Source: Clostridiaceae bacterium
Lineage (GTDB): Bacteria > Bacillota > Clostridia > Oscillospirales > Acutalibacteraceae
Length of the DNA: 64,000 nucleotides
NCBI GenBank assembly: GCA_016296885.1
Contig: JAEDHT010000001.1
Span: forward strand, 60,416-124,415
Reading direction: 5' to 3'
Shown here: one piece after another, positions 1-8,229 of the stretch
How positions within the stretch are numbered: the first letter of the stretch is position 1
Layout: each line of letters starts with the position of its first letter
The notes under the pieces: generated by a model
The model's input: the letters and a program-made list of their open reading frames with translations, nothing else
Told to the model about the DNA's origin: nothing
Databases searched by the model: none
Position numbers and translations under genes: made by a program

Positions 1-1698
1 AATGCAGTTGTACCGATACCACTCACACTTACATCTGATGCTTTGGGTGGCCTTCAATATGCAAATCTATACACCTCTTCGGCTCCTACTCAGGATAATT
101 TTATATGTAACTCATCAAAGCCGATAATTTCAACTGTAATAAATAACTCAAAACTAACTAGTGCAGTTGTTACAGATGAAAACGATTATGATGCTGATGG
201 ATCTACAGCTGACAATATTAGCGAATTTGCAAATGTAGCAATGTTCTCTGTTAATGATTCATATGAAGTAAACGTTAAGACAGAGTATAAGGACTCTAAG
301 GGTAACTTCAGAGATGCATCAAATGGTGCTATCCCTACAAATATTGGTGGAATCAACGAGTATCGTACAATCATCAGAAACGACGGTAACGTAAACATCA
401 CTAAGATTGTTGTTAAAGATGTATTCCCAACCTTTGATGGTGAAAAGTCTACATACGTTGATGATAGTATGTATGTTCAAATTCTCGACAAAGAAGGCAA
501 GGTTGTTGAGAATGTTAATGACTTTACAACCGAAGGCTCAACCACTATGACATTAACTCTTCCAAATGTAGTGCTATTGCCAGGATACTCTCTCAGAACA
601 ACAGCTCAGTTCCTTGTATCTAAGGATGCACCGGTGGGTGTCACAGCAGATAACAATATAGATATTAGTTCTTACTTTGCCGGTAGCGAAAAGACTACGA
701 AGGTTATCCAGCCATATATCACTCAGGGCTGGGGAGAAGAGCCGGACCTAGGAAACACATATACATTGGTATTTTTAAACGACCAGCTCAATTCAGGCTC
801 AGTATACTATCAGATTCTCGAAGGTGTAGCAGGACCAACATACACACTTACAGAAGCACCAATCACACAGGTTTACGGCGAAAATGCAAGCTTAGTTAAA
901 GACGGCGTTCCTTTCTATGAAACTTTATTGTTTGCAGGATGGTTTAAGACTAAGGATGCATCACAATATGGCGATAGAGGAAATCACCATGTAGATCCTA
1001 CACAAGCATTTGCTAAAGAAATCACACTTGCAGATTGCGATGTAGTTGAGTCTGTTACAATCGATTCAAAAGAATACACTAATGTAATCTATCTATACTC
1101 CGGATTTGTAAGAGAAGATAGCGTAACTAAGAATACAGCAGATAATAACGACTATGGTACTTCAACACTTCCTGGTTTCTCACTAGAAGGCGTTCAGATC
1201 AGAAATCACAAGTGGGTTGATCCTTACGATGACAACGGTGTTCATAACACAATAAATGATGCCCTCAGATTCGTTACTATCTATAACAACAGTATGCTTG
1301 ATGAGCTCCAGAGCCTCTACAATTCTAAAGTAGACTATGGTTATGCAGCATGTGCAGCTAAATTTATCTCTGAAGACGAAGAGCTTACCCTTACATCAAA
1401 TACTCATGTAAAGGATGAGGTTTGCACAAAGGCTGTGAATGAAAAGAACCATAAGTATTTTGATGATTATCGCATTTCAACATTTGTTATAACATATGAC
1501 AACTCAGCAGATCAACAATACCTTGATCAGTATGTAGAGGCAAGAGCATATGTTAAATATGTTGATGCTAATGGCTTTAACAGAGTGGGCTACAACACAT
1601 ATAGCAATACAAAGTATGCAGGTGGATGCCGCACAAGCTACAACGATACACTTACAGCTTATAATAATATGAACGTTGTAAAGCCACAGCAAGCTTAA
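1..1698 (+). CDS. Large secreted/surface protein, C-terminal part (5' end outside window)
   Basis: The frame is open from base 1, so the gene starts upstream and 565 C-terminal residues are visible. An Ig-like DUF11-type segment (about residues 105-235, with 'RNDGNVNITKIVVKD') is followed by a segment resembling a Listeria-Bacteroides/InlB B-repeat ('LLFAGWFKTKDA', about residue 305) and an uncharacterised C-terminal domain with several cysteines. Repeated beta-rich modules suggest an extracellular protein. No LPXTG motif, sorting tail or transmembrane anchor is present at the C-terminus, so attachment would have to depend on the missing N-terminal part. A small peptide gene follows 20 nt downstream, probably on the same transcript. 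The exact function is unknown; the surface role is an inference from domain style. Confidence 0.75.
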   Translation, partial: NAVVPIPLTLTSDALGGLQYANLYTSSAPTQDNFICNSSKPIISTVINNSKLTSAVVTDENDYDADGSTADNISEFANVAMFSVNDSYEVNVKTEYKDSKGNFRDASNGAIPTNIGGINEYRTIIRNDGNVNITKIVVKDVFPTFDGEKSTYVDDSMYVQILDKEGKVVENVNDFTTEGSTTMTLTLPNVVLLPGYSLRTTAQFLVSKDAPVGVTADNNIDISSYFAGSEKTTKVIQPYITQGWGEEPDLGNTYTLVFLNDQLNSGSVYYQILEGVAGPTYTLTEAPITQVYGENASLVKDGVPFYETLLFAGWFKTKDASQYGDRGNHHVDPTQAFAKEITLADCDVVESVTIDSKEYTNVIYLYSGFVREDSVTKNTADNNDYGTSTLPGFSLEGVQIRNHKWVDPYDDNGVHNTINDALRFVTIYNNSMLDELQSLYNSKVDYGYAACAAKFISEDEELTLTSNTHVKDEVCTKAVNEKNHKYFDDYRISTFVITYDNSADQQYLDQYVEARAYVKYVDANGFNRVGYNTYSNTKYAGGCRTSYNDTLTAYNNMNVVKPQQA

Positions 1699-1718
1699 TG
1701 TAGTAGGGAGGAATTAAC

Positions 1719-1895
1719 ATGAAAAAATTATATAATTCACCAAAACTATATAATGAAAAACTTTTTGAACACGATGTTATGGCAGAATCAAGCGATTTTT
1801 CAACTGATGTATCAACTGACATTTCAACTGATACCGAACAGATTATGGAAACAAACAATATCTACGATAATGCAGATGCAATATTTAACTATTAA
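1719..1895 (+). CDS. 58-aa peptide of unknown function, MKK-x-Y-x-SP type
   Basis: A short reading frame with a good ribosome binding site (GGGAGG, 7 nt before the ATG) and a strong terminator behind it. The peptide starts MKKLYNSPKL and then has 'FEHDVMAESSDFSTD' and a threefold S-T-D repeat (residues 28-38), making it very acidic in the second half. It has no signal peptide, no transmembrane segment, no cysteines and no double-glycine motif. The layout (basic MKK-x-Y-x-x-P-x-L start, a D-V turn, then a Ser/Asp-rich stretch) resembles small orphan peptides I recall from Ruminococcus-like genomes; no function is known to me. It may be cotranscribed with the surface protein upstream. A link to the peptide exporter 3.6 kb downstream is speculative. 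Confidence 0.65.
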   Translation: MKKLYNSPKLYNEKLFEHDVMAESSDFSTDVSTDISTDTEQIMETNNIYDNADAIFNY

Positions 1896-1948
1896 AGATA
1901 ATTGTTGTATTTAATTAGTTTTTTAAAATAGTTAAGGAATTAAAATGT

Positions 1949-1989
1949 CCCGAAATTTGAGATTTTGGTCTCAAATTTCGGGCTTTTTC
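1949..1989 (+). terminator. Strong rho-independent terminator
   Basis: Perfect 14-bp inverted repeat (CCCGAAATTTGAGA at 1949-1962, its complement at 1969-1982) with a 6-nt loop, followed by CTTTTTC. It closes the surface-protein/small-peptide transcript and lies between convergent genes, so it may also stop transcription from the ZIP gene. Confidence 0.9.
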
Positions 1990-2124
1990 GTGCATAATTT
2001 ACTATATAATAAGTGTTGATAACATCACTCAACAATATATCATATATTTAACTTTCTAATTTTATTGAAAAGATAAATTTTTCATGTGTAAAAACAGAAT
2101 TTATGTTATTAATTTTTGGCATAA

Positions 2125-2928
2125 TTAGCCTAGCATTACATCAAGCAACATCATAATAGCAAATCCTGAAACTATCCCTGTGGTTGCGAAGTATGGTTGG
2201 TTGCTCTGATTGCTTTGACATTCAGGAATAAGCTCATGCACAGCTACCAGTATCATTGCACCGGCTGCAAAGGCAAGCGCATATGGCAATATTGCTTCCA
2301 CATAGACTACTAGCAGTGCACCAATCACACCGGCAATAGGCTCTACAAGCCCTGATGCCTGACCTAGAAAAAAGCATTTCTTGCGAGAATAGCCCTCTCT
2401 TCTTAGAGGCAACGAAACAGCCGCACCCTCAGGGAAATTTTGCAAACCAATGCCAATAGCAATGGTGATTGCACCCATAAGGCTTTCTGTGGTAAAGTTA
2501 GTTCCTTGTAGCACACCAAATGCCACACCTATGGCAAGACCCTCAGGTATATTGTGAAGTGTGATAGAAAGCAGCAGCATAATTATCCTGTTCATTCTTT
2601 CGTTTGGCTTGACGCAAGTATTGTTTACCTTGCTTCGTGTAAAAGTGACGATCTTGTCGCTAACCCACATAAATAATGCTCCTGCTAAAAAACCTACTGT
2701 AACAATGATGTATGACGGGAGAGAAGAAACCTTTTCTGCCTGCTCTATTGCAGGCTGCAACAATGACCAAAAGCTGGCGGCTATCATAACTCCCGATGCA
2801 AATCCAAGCATTAGGTTTAGAGCCTTAGGTGAAGGCGATTTAAAAAAAACTACAGTGGCTGCCCCCAAAGCTGTCACAAACCATGTGCCCAGAGTAGCTA
2901 ATAAAGCCAAAATTACTATATTATTCAT
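2125..2928 (-). CDS. ZIP-family metal (zinc/iron) transporter
   Basis: 267-residue polytopic membrane protein of the ZIP/GufA-like family, expected to import divalent metal ions across the cytoplasmic membrane. It shows the two signature metal-binding helices: H-N-I-P-E-G at residues 125-130 and N-F-P-E-G at 164-168, plus a later H-E pair (231-232). About eight hydrophobic segments are visible, with a hydrophilic loop around residues 95-113, as usual for the family, and full normal length. The start has a GGGAGGTG ribosome binding site a few bases upstream. It is monocistronic and convergent with the surface protein operon; no metal-regulator operator was recognised upstream. Substrate specificity cannot be read from the sequence. 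Confidence 0.9.
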   Translation of the reverse strand: MNNIVILALLATLGTWFVTALGAATVVFFKSPSPKALNLMLGFASGVMIAASFWSLLQPAIEQAEKVSSLPSYIIVTVGFLAGALFMWVSDKIVTFTRSKVNNTCVKPNERMNRIIMLLLSITLHNIPEGLAIGVAFGVLQGTNFTTESLMGAITIAIGIGLQNFPEGAAVSLPLRREGYSRKKCFFLGQASGLVEPIAGVIGALLVVYVEAILPYALAFAAGAMILVAVHELIPECQSNQSNQPYFATTGIVSGFAIMMLLDVMLG

Positions 2929-3165
2929 ATTACACCTCCCTGTATATATAATATTTATAATATGTTATTATGGTTCGTTGAAAAGGCGTTTTGGCAATTA
3001 AATTTCTGCAAAATTTGATGAAATAATTTGTAATTATTTGAAAACAAATCTCATAGGTTTTCACATAACCATCACATTAGATACTGGCATTGTTTATAAT
3101 ATCTAATAAATGACAAATAAAATTATGCAAAATTTACCATAAAAGTTACAATTTAAAGAAAAAAG

Positions 3166-3194
3166 TTGCATTGTTGTAATTATTGTGTTACAAT
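3166..3194 (+). promoter_or_regulatory. Possible sigma-A promoter for the M23 peptidase gene
   Basis: TTGCAT (3166-3171), 17-nt spacer, TACAAT (3189-3194), about 34 nt before the chosen start codon. The -35 box is weak and the assignment rests on spacing. The rest of the 2929-3227 gap is AT-rich with no other recognised element. Confidence 0.4.
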
Positions 3195-3227
3195 AACTCA
3201 GATGTTTTAGTAAAGGAGATGTATGCG

Positions 3228-4337
3228 ATGCAGCGTTTAGAGAAATCAAATGTAAATTTGAAATCCGGATTACGCTTTGCAAAGAAAGTAATAACAAATC
3301 ATAAAAAAGCTTTTATTTCATCAATTTGTGTAGTTGCTACTATTGCTACCTGTGCAGCTACTTTTGTAAAACCAAAATATTATTTTGAATCTGAAACTGC
3401 AAGATATTTGGAAGCACCTGTTGTGGTGGGTGCAGAGTCAGCATCAAGAAGCAGCAGCCTTGTTATGGGCTTTGGTGTGTATATAGACGATACACTTGTT
3501 GGAGTGACAGAAGATTCTTCGAGATTAGATGGTGCTTTTGAGGATGTACTAATCTCTGTATCATCACAATATGCAAATGCTGTTTCAAAGTTTACTTCCA
3601 CACCAAAGATAGTTAAAGGTTATTTTGATGGCTCGCTGGTGTGTGACGAGAAGTCTATTAAAGAGAAAATTATCAGTGATTTTGCTGAATATATAGAAAC
3701 AAAAATTTCAGTTACCAAGGAAGAAACAGTGGAATACACAATCAAAACAAAGTATGATTCCACAAAAGAGTCCGATTACTCCGTTGTTAAGCATGAGGGA
3801 AAAAACGGTAAAAAAGCTGTTACAACAGAGATTACATATGTAAACGGCAAAAAAATCGGTGAAGAAGTAGTAAATTCTGAGGTTACAAAGGAGCCTGTGG
3901 ATAAGCTTATCATAACAGGCAAGGCTTTTGAAAACGGCTGTGCAACCGGTTCGTTTATGTGGCCATGCCCTTATACAACTACTGTATTTAGTGGATATGG
4001 CTATCGTGAGGATGGCGCACACTGGGGCATTGATATCAACGACAATGGTATTTACGGAACAGATATTATTGCCTCTGATGGTGGCGTGGTTGTAACCGCT
4101 AGCTATGATAACTATGGCTATGGTCACCATGTGGAGATAGACCATGGCAACGGATATATCACTCGTTATGCTCACTGCAGTGATTTGTATGTGAGTGTGG
4201 GCGATAAGGTTTCTAAGGGTAGCGTTATAGCTTCTGTAGGCTCTACAGGCGATTCTGAGGCACCACATCTCCATTTTGAGGTTATCGAGAATGGCAACAG
4301 GGTTGATCCACAGTCTTTTAGATATTCATATAAATAA
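3228..4337 (+). CDS. G5-domain M23 peptidase (cell-wall endopeptidase)
   Basis: 369-residue membrane-anchored murein hydrolase-like protein. One transmembrane segment lies near residues 28-46 with a basic N-terminus, then an extracytoplasmic linker, a G5 domain (about 160-230) and a C-terminal LytM/M23 metallopeptidase domain. Zinc and catalytic residues are all present: H265 and D269 (H-W-G-I-D), H316 and the H-L-H motif at 347-349. It is expected to cut peptidoglycan cross-links outside the membrane. The start chosen has AAAGGAG 9 nt upstream; in-frame ATG and TTG codons further 5' lie on or before that site. The gene stands alone and is followed by a strong terminator. Confidence 0.9.
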   Translation: MQRLEKSNVNLKSGLRFAKKVITNHKKAFISSICVVATIATCAATFVKPKYYFESETARYLEAPVVVGAESASRSSSLVMGFGVYIDDTLVGVTEDSSRLDGAFEDVLISVSSQYANAVSKFTSTPKIVKGYFDGSLVCDEKSIKEKIISDFAEYIETKISVTKEETVEYTIKTKYDSTKESDYSVVKHEGKNGKKAVTTEITYVNGKKIGEEVVNSEVTKEPVDKLIITGKAFENGCATGSFMWPCPYTTTVFSGYGYREDGAHWGIDINDNGIYGTDIIASDGGVVVTASYDNYGYGHHVEIDHGNGYITRYAHCSDLYVSVGDKVSKGSVIASVGSTGDSEAPHLHFEVIENGNRVDPQSFRYSYK

Positions 4338-4351
4338 TAAAATGTAAATTT

Positions 4352-4388
4352 GGGGCACTCTAATTTGGAGTGCCCCTTTTTAATTTTT
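4352..4388 (+). terminator. Rho-independent terminator after the M23 peptidase gene
   Basis: 9-bp perfect stem GGGGCACTC/GAGTGCCCC with a 7-nt loop, followed directly by TTTTTAATTTTT. Confidence 0.92.
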
Positions 4389-4404
4389 GCACAAATAAAT
4401 GATA

Positions 4405-4448
4405 AAAGCCATGACGCTCACTATGAAAGCAGTGATAGTCATGGCTTT
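4405..4448 (-). terminator. Rho-independent terminator of the XRE gene (minus strand)
   Basis: 11-bp perfect stem AAAGCCATGAC (4405-4415) / GTCATGGCTTT (4438-4448) with a smaller CACT/AGTG stem inside. Read on the minus strand it begins 2 nt after the stop codon and leads into a T-rich stretch (CTTTTATCATTTATTT). Confidence 0.8.
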
Positions 4449-4450
4449 AT

Positions 4451-4756
4451 TTACATTTTATCAATGAGGGCAAAGATGACAGCTTGCTGTTCTTCACTTA
4501 ATCGTGCCCAGCGTTTCAGTAGCTTCTGCTGTGATTCGGTGAGAGAAACAGGGGCATCATCCTCTGCGAACAACTGAGATAATGTGATACCAAAGGCAGA
4601 GCATATTTTTTCAAGAGACGGTATAGTGGGTATCATATTTTTACGATACCAAGAGGATATAGTGGATTGAGGTAAACCAGATTGTTCCGCAAGCTGATAT
4701 TCAGTCCAACCTCTTTCTTCACGATATGTAGTTATAGTTGCAAGGATATCTTTCAC
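4451..4756 (-). CDS. XRE-family transcriptional regulator
   Basis: 101-residue protein with an N-terminal Cro/CI-type helix-turn-helix (about residues 8-62, 'YQLAEQSGLPQSTISSWYR') and a short C-terminal helical part rich in Lys, Arg and Glu. It should bind DNA as a dimer; the target is unknown. The start is GTG, with GAGGAG upstream. It is divergent from the SLOG-like gene at 4889, whose promoter lies in the shared gap, so that gene is one possible target, as is its own promoter. It is not part of a recognisable phage and looks like a stand-alone chromosomal regulator. Confidence 0.85.
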   Translation of the reverse strand: MKDILATITTYREERGWTEYQLAEQSGLPQSTISSWYRKNMIPTIPSLEKICSAFGITLSQLFAEDDAPVSLTESQQKLLKRWARLSEEQQAVIFALIDKM

Positions 4757-4811
4757 TACAATTACTCCTCTTCATACTTTTATTCTTCGTAAATTATACT
4801 TTGATAAAGCG

Positions 4812-4840
4812 TTGTAATTTAATTATTTATGTCGTATAAT
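4812..4840 (+). promoter_or_regulatory. Sigma-A promoter upstream of the SLOG-like pseudogene
   Basis: TTGTAA (4812-4817), 17-nt spacer, TATAAT (4835-4840), 48 nt before the start codon. It lies in the 130-nt gap shared with the divergent XRE gene. Confidence 0.65.
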
Positions 4841-4888
4841 TTTAACGAAATACGCAAATATTGTTGATTAGTATAAGGGGATGATTAA

Positions 4889-5349
4889 ATGAAAGTATAT
4901 ACTGTCAGTTTTTTTGGACATAGACAAATTGACGAGACGTTTGTAATAGAGAAAAACTTGAGCAAATCATTAGGGAGTTAATCACTACAAAAGAATATGT
5001 TGAATTTTTGGTGGGTCGTAATGGTGAGTTTGATCTGCTCGTATCATCAACGATACGCAAATGTAAGCGAATTGTTCGTGATGATAATTCCTCACTTGTG
5101 CTTGTATTACCTTATATGACGGCAGAATACAGGAATAATAGAAACTCATTCAATGAATACTACGATGAAATTGAGGTATGCTCAGAGTCCGCAGATAAAT
5201 ATTTCAAGTCGGCACATCAGATTAGAAATCGGTGTATGGTTGATCGTTCTGATATGGTTATCTTCTGTGTGGAGCATAATTTCGGAGGTGCTTTTAATAC
5301 AATGAAGTATGCTATAAATAAAGATAAAAATTACGTGAATTTATATTAG
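4889..5349 (+). pseudogene. SLOG/DUF1273-like nucleotide-binding protein, frameshifted
   Basis: The reading frame starts at an ATG with AAGGGG 8 nt upstream and gives MKVYTVSFFGHRQIDETF, then hits a stop at residue 31. The same protein continues in the -1 frame ('EQIIRELITTKEYVEFLVG', then 'NGEFDLLVSSTIRKCKR') to the stop at 5349. The switch fits loss of one A in the A5 run at 4952-4956. Joined, it would be about 153 aa and resembles small 'F-F-G-H-R' proteins of the SLOG superfamily, which are thought to bind nucleotide or nucleotide-derived ligands. The promoter and ribosome binding site are intact, so inactivation is recent or the base is a sequencing error. The context sequence G-AAA-AAC is not a standard slippery heptamer. 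Confidence 0.8.
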
Positions 5350-5402
5350 ATAAGTGAATCCTAAATTTCAGTTTGATTTATATCTATAATAATTTACTTT
5401 GA

Positions 5403-5420
5403 AAATTTACTAGTAAATTT
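5403..5420. other. 18-bp perfect palindrome upstream of the exporter promoter
   Basis: AAATTTACTAGTAAATTT, followed by TTTT. It lies 28 nt upstream of the -35 box of the export operon and 53 nt after the SLOG-like gene. It could be an operator or a weak terminator; the 2-nt centre makes a hairpin strained, which favours a protein-binding site. Confidence 0.4.
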
Positions 5421-5448
5421 TTTTACAAAGTTTATTTTGACAGAAATA

Positions 5449-5477
5449 TTGACACAAGCTTCAACAAAAGTTAGAAT
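5449..5477 (+). promoter_or_regulatory. Sigma-A promoter of the peptide-export operon
   Basis: TTGACA (5449-5454), 17-nt spacer, TAGAAT (5472-5477), predicting a start near 5484 and a leader of about 50 nt. A second TTGACA lies 12 nt upstream (5437-5442) but has no matching -10 box. Confidence 0.75.
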
Positions 5478-5532
5478 AATCATAGGCAAGTATAACCCAA
5501 TATTAATATTTTTACGAAAGAGGTTAATGGTT

Positions 5533-6015
5533 ATGGCAAAATCTATATTTAGAAAAGAAAGTCTTGATAGGGTTTCTTCTCCGGAACAGCTCAACAATTA
5601 TATAAAGGTGTCAAGCCCCAGTGTGTGGCTTGTGATGATTGCGGCAATTATTTTGCTTGCATCTGTTCTTGTGTGGGCGGTTTTTGGAACACTTCCAACT
5701 ACGGTTACTCTTAATGGTGTTCATAAGGATGGAAAAATGGTTTGCTATTCTGCAGATGTTTCATCATTATCGGTGGGAGATAATATTGTCATAGATGGTG
5801 TAGAGGTAGGGATAATTACCAATATTTCTGAAAAACCTATTTCGCAGGAAGATGTTTCAGCTCAGTATGCTGACGATGAATATACTTTGTATTTACTGAA
5901 CTTGTCACAGTGGAACTATGTGATAGAAGCAGAGGTAAGTGACATTGCTGACGGTGTTACCGAAATGCAGGTAGTTGTAGACAGTGTTAGTCCGATATCA
6001 TTTATCATGAATTAA
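5533..6015 (+). CDS. NHLM-type export system HlyD-like membrane protein (short)
   Basis: 160 residues with a cytoplasmic N-terminus, one transmembrane helix (about 32-55) and a small extracytoplasmic beta domain. The N-terminal pattern 'DRVSSPEQLNNYIKVSSPSVW' is typical of the secretion protein found with NHLP/NHLM bacteriocin exporters, where the HlyD-like subunit bridges the ABC transporters to the outside. It is much shorter than proteobacterial HlyD proteins and has no long coiled-coil hairpin, which fits a monoderm cell without an outer membrane to reach. The start at 5533 is preferred because GAAAGAGG lies 9 nt upstream; the ATG at 5527 is too close. First gene of the operon, 14 nt before the C39 transporter gene. 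Confidence 0.8.
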   Translation: MAKSIFRKESLDRVSSPEQLNNYIKVSSPSVWLVMIAAIILLASVLVWAVFGTLPTTVTLNGVHKDGKMVCYSADVSSLSVGDNIVIDGVEVGIITNISEKPISQEDVSAQYADDEYTLYLLNLSQWNYVIEAEVSDIADGVTEMQVVVDSVSPISFIMN

Positions 6016-6029
6016 TGGGGTGACGAGCT

Positions 6030-8216
6030 ATGAAAAAAGATAAAATCAAAATCCCGTCACCTGTAACAAAAGGCTGTGCTAAGGTGCCTGTTGTTATGCA
6101 AATGGAGGCTTTAGAGTGTGGTGCAGCTTCTCTTACAATGATACTTGCCTATTACAAAAAGTGGGTTTCTCTGGAGCAGATAAGAAGTGATTGCGGTGTA
6201 TCCAGAGACGGTTCAAAGGCTAAGAACGTTTTGGTAGCTGCTCGAAGCTACGGACTTGATGCAAAGGGAATGTGTTACTCGCTTGATCAGATAAAGCAAA
6301 AAGGAACATTTCCATGCATTATACACTGGAATTTTAATCACTTTGTTGTCTTAAACGGATTTAAAAAGAACAAGGCAATTATTAACGACCCCGCCAGAGG
6401 TCATGTTGAGGTAAGCATGGAGGAGTTTGACAAGAGCTTCACAGGAATTTGTCTTACCTTCAAGCCTAATGAAAATTTTGAGCCGGGCGGTAAGCAGAAG
6501 TCGGTTCTTGATTTTGCTAAAAAACGTCTTAAGGGAACTGCTGTTGCGATTGGATTTGTTGTTTTGACAACAGTAATTGCATCTCTTATCAATATTATAA
6601 ATCCTGCCTTTTCAAGAGTGTTTATTGATAGACTTCTCTCAGGGCAAAATCCGGATTGGCTATATCCATTTACATTAGGAATGGCAGGCTTTGCTATTTT
6701 GCAGATAATTGTACTATGGATAAAAGAAATAAACACCCTCAAAATAGAGGGAAAGCTTGCTATAATAGCCAACTCTACATATATGTGGCACGTTTTACGT
6801 ATGCCGATGGAATTTTACTCTCAGCGTATGGCAGGAGATATAGCCCAAAGACAAAAGCTTAACGAAAGTATAGCTAAAGAGCTGATAAACAGCTTTGCTC
6901 CGCTGGTTTTAGATGCTGTAATGATGGTGATTTATCTTGTAGTTATGCTGAACTACAGTGTTTTACTTGCACTTGTTGGTATTTCATCGGTTATAATTAA
7001 CCTATTTGTAGCAGGATTTATATCTAAAAAGAGAATAAATATTATGCGTGTTCAAATGCGCAACTCCGGTAAGCTTTCCGGAATAACTGTTACAGGTATT
7101 GAAATGATAGAAACTATCAAAGCATCCGGTGCAGAGGATGGATTCTTTGAAAAATGGTCGGGATATCAGGCAGGAGTGAATACTCAGAATGTAAGCTACG
7201 CAAAGCTTAACAAGTATCTTGGCGCAGTTCCTGAGTTAGTAGCATCCTTGGCTCAGGCTGTGGTATTGATTCTCGGTGTGTACCTTACTATGCAGGGTGA
7301 GTTTACAGTCGGTATGATATTAGCGTTCCAAAGCTTTTTAGGTTCTTTTACAGCGCCGGCACAAAAACTGATCAAATCCGGACAACAGGTTCAGGAAATG
7401 CGCACAAACATGGAGAGAATAGAAGATGTTATGAACTACAAACCCGATGTAGTTTATTCAGAGGAAGGTCCTGATGAGGATATTTCCTATGCAAAACTAA
7501 GCGGTTGCCTTGAGCTGAAAAATGTTACTTTCGGTTATTCTCCTTTTGAGCCTCCCCTTATTGAAAACTTTAACCTAAAAGTTAAAACAGGCGATAGAAT
7601 TGCCTTTGTAGGTTCATCAGGATGTGGAAAATCTACAATATCAAAGCTTATTTCAGGACTTTACAAGCCGTGGAGCGGTGAAATACTGTTTGACGGTAAG
7701 CCGATAAGCGAGATAAACAGAGAAGTGTTCACAGGCTCGTTGGCGGTAGTTGACCAAGACATAATTCTCTTTGAGGATACTATTGCACAGAACATAAAAA
7801 TGTGGGACTCATCTATAGAGGATTTCGAAATGATACTTGCCGCACGAGATGCACAGATACACGAAGATATTATGCTTCGTGACGGAGGCTATCAGTACAA
7901 GATACTTGAGGGCGGTAAGGACTTCTCAGGTGGACAAAGACAGCGAATAGAAATAGCCAGAGTTCTTGCGCAAGACCCTACTATTATCATTATGGACGAA
8001 GCTACATCTGCACTTGATGCAAAGACGGAGTATGATGTTGTAAAGTCTATAAAGAACAGATGTATTACTTGTATAGTTGTTGCTCACCGTTTGTCAACTA
8101 TCAGAGACTGCGATGAAATAATAGTTATGGATAAAGGTAAGGTTGTAGAGAGAGGTACACATGATGAGTTGTACAAGATGGATGGTCTTTACACCAAGCT
8201 TGTAACTAACGAATAA
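6030..8216 (+). CDS. NHLP-type peptide export ABC transporter with C39 peptidase
   Basis: 728-residue peptidase-permease-ATPase fusion that should cleave a leader peptide and export the core peptide. The N-terminal C39 domain has the catalytic triad C30 (A-L-E-C-G-A-A-S), H104 (F-N-H-F) and D120 (N-D-P-A-R-G). The transmembrane domain spans about residues 170-450, and the ATPase has Walker A (GSSGCGKST, near 528), the signature SGGQR (near 632) and Walker B (I-I-I-M-D-E, near 652). Length and order match the NHLP leader-type exporters, partners of the 5533 and 8230 genes. The start is preceded by a GGGGTGA site. No leader-bearing substrate gene is adjacent, which is unusual for this system. 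Confidence 0.92.
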   Translation: MKKDKIKIPSPVTKGCAKVPVVMQMEALECGAASLTMILAYYKKWVSLEQIRSDCGVSRDGSKAKNVLVAARSYGLDAKGMCYSLDQIKQKGTFPCIIHWNFNHFVVLNGFKKNKAIINDPARGHVEVSMEEFDKSFTGICLTFKPNENFEPGGKQKSVLDFAKKRLKGTAVAIGFVVLTTVIASLINIINPAFSRVFIDRLLSGQNPDWLYPFTLGMAGFAILQIIVLWIKEINTLKIEGKLAIIANSTYMWHVLRMPMEFYSQRMAGDIAQRQKLNESIAKELINSFAPLVLDAVMMVIYLVVMLNYSVLLALVGISSVIINLFVAGFISKKRINIMRVQMRNSGKLSGITVTGIEMIETIKASGAEDGFFEKWSGYQAGVNTQNVSYAKLNKYLGAVPELVASLAQAVVLILGVYLTMQGEFTVGMILAFQSFLGSFTAPAQKLIKSGQQVQEMRTNMERIEDVMNYKPDVVYSEEGPDEDISYAKLSGCLELKNVTFGYSPFEPPLIENFNLKVKTGDRIAFVGSSGCGKSTISKLISGLYKPWSGEILFDGKPISEINREVFTGSLAVVDQDIILFEDTIAQNIKMWDSSIEDFEMILAARDAQIHEDIMLRDGGYQYKILEGGKDFSGGQRQRIEIARVLAQDPTIIIMDEATSALDAKTEYDVVKSIKNRCITCIVVAHRLSTIRDCDEIIVMDKGKVVERGTHDELYKMDGLYTKLVTNE

Positions 8217-8229
8217 GGGAGGTGCTTTT

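Noticed and set aside
3708..4274. 188-codon minus-strand open frame
   Set aside because: Complement of the conserved M23 peptidase domain; no start signal.
4948..4960. Programmed -1 frameshift in the SLOG-like gene
   Set aside because: G-AAA-AAC does not fit the X-XXY-YYZ rule and no stimulatory hairpin follows closely; a simple lost base is more likely.
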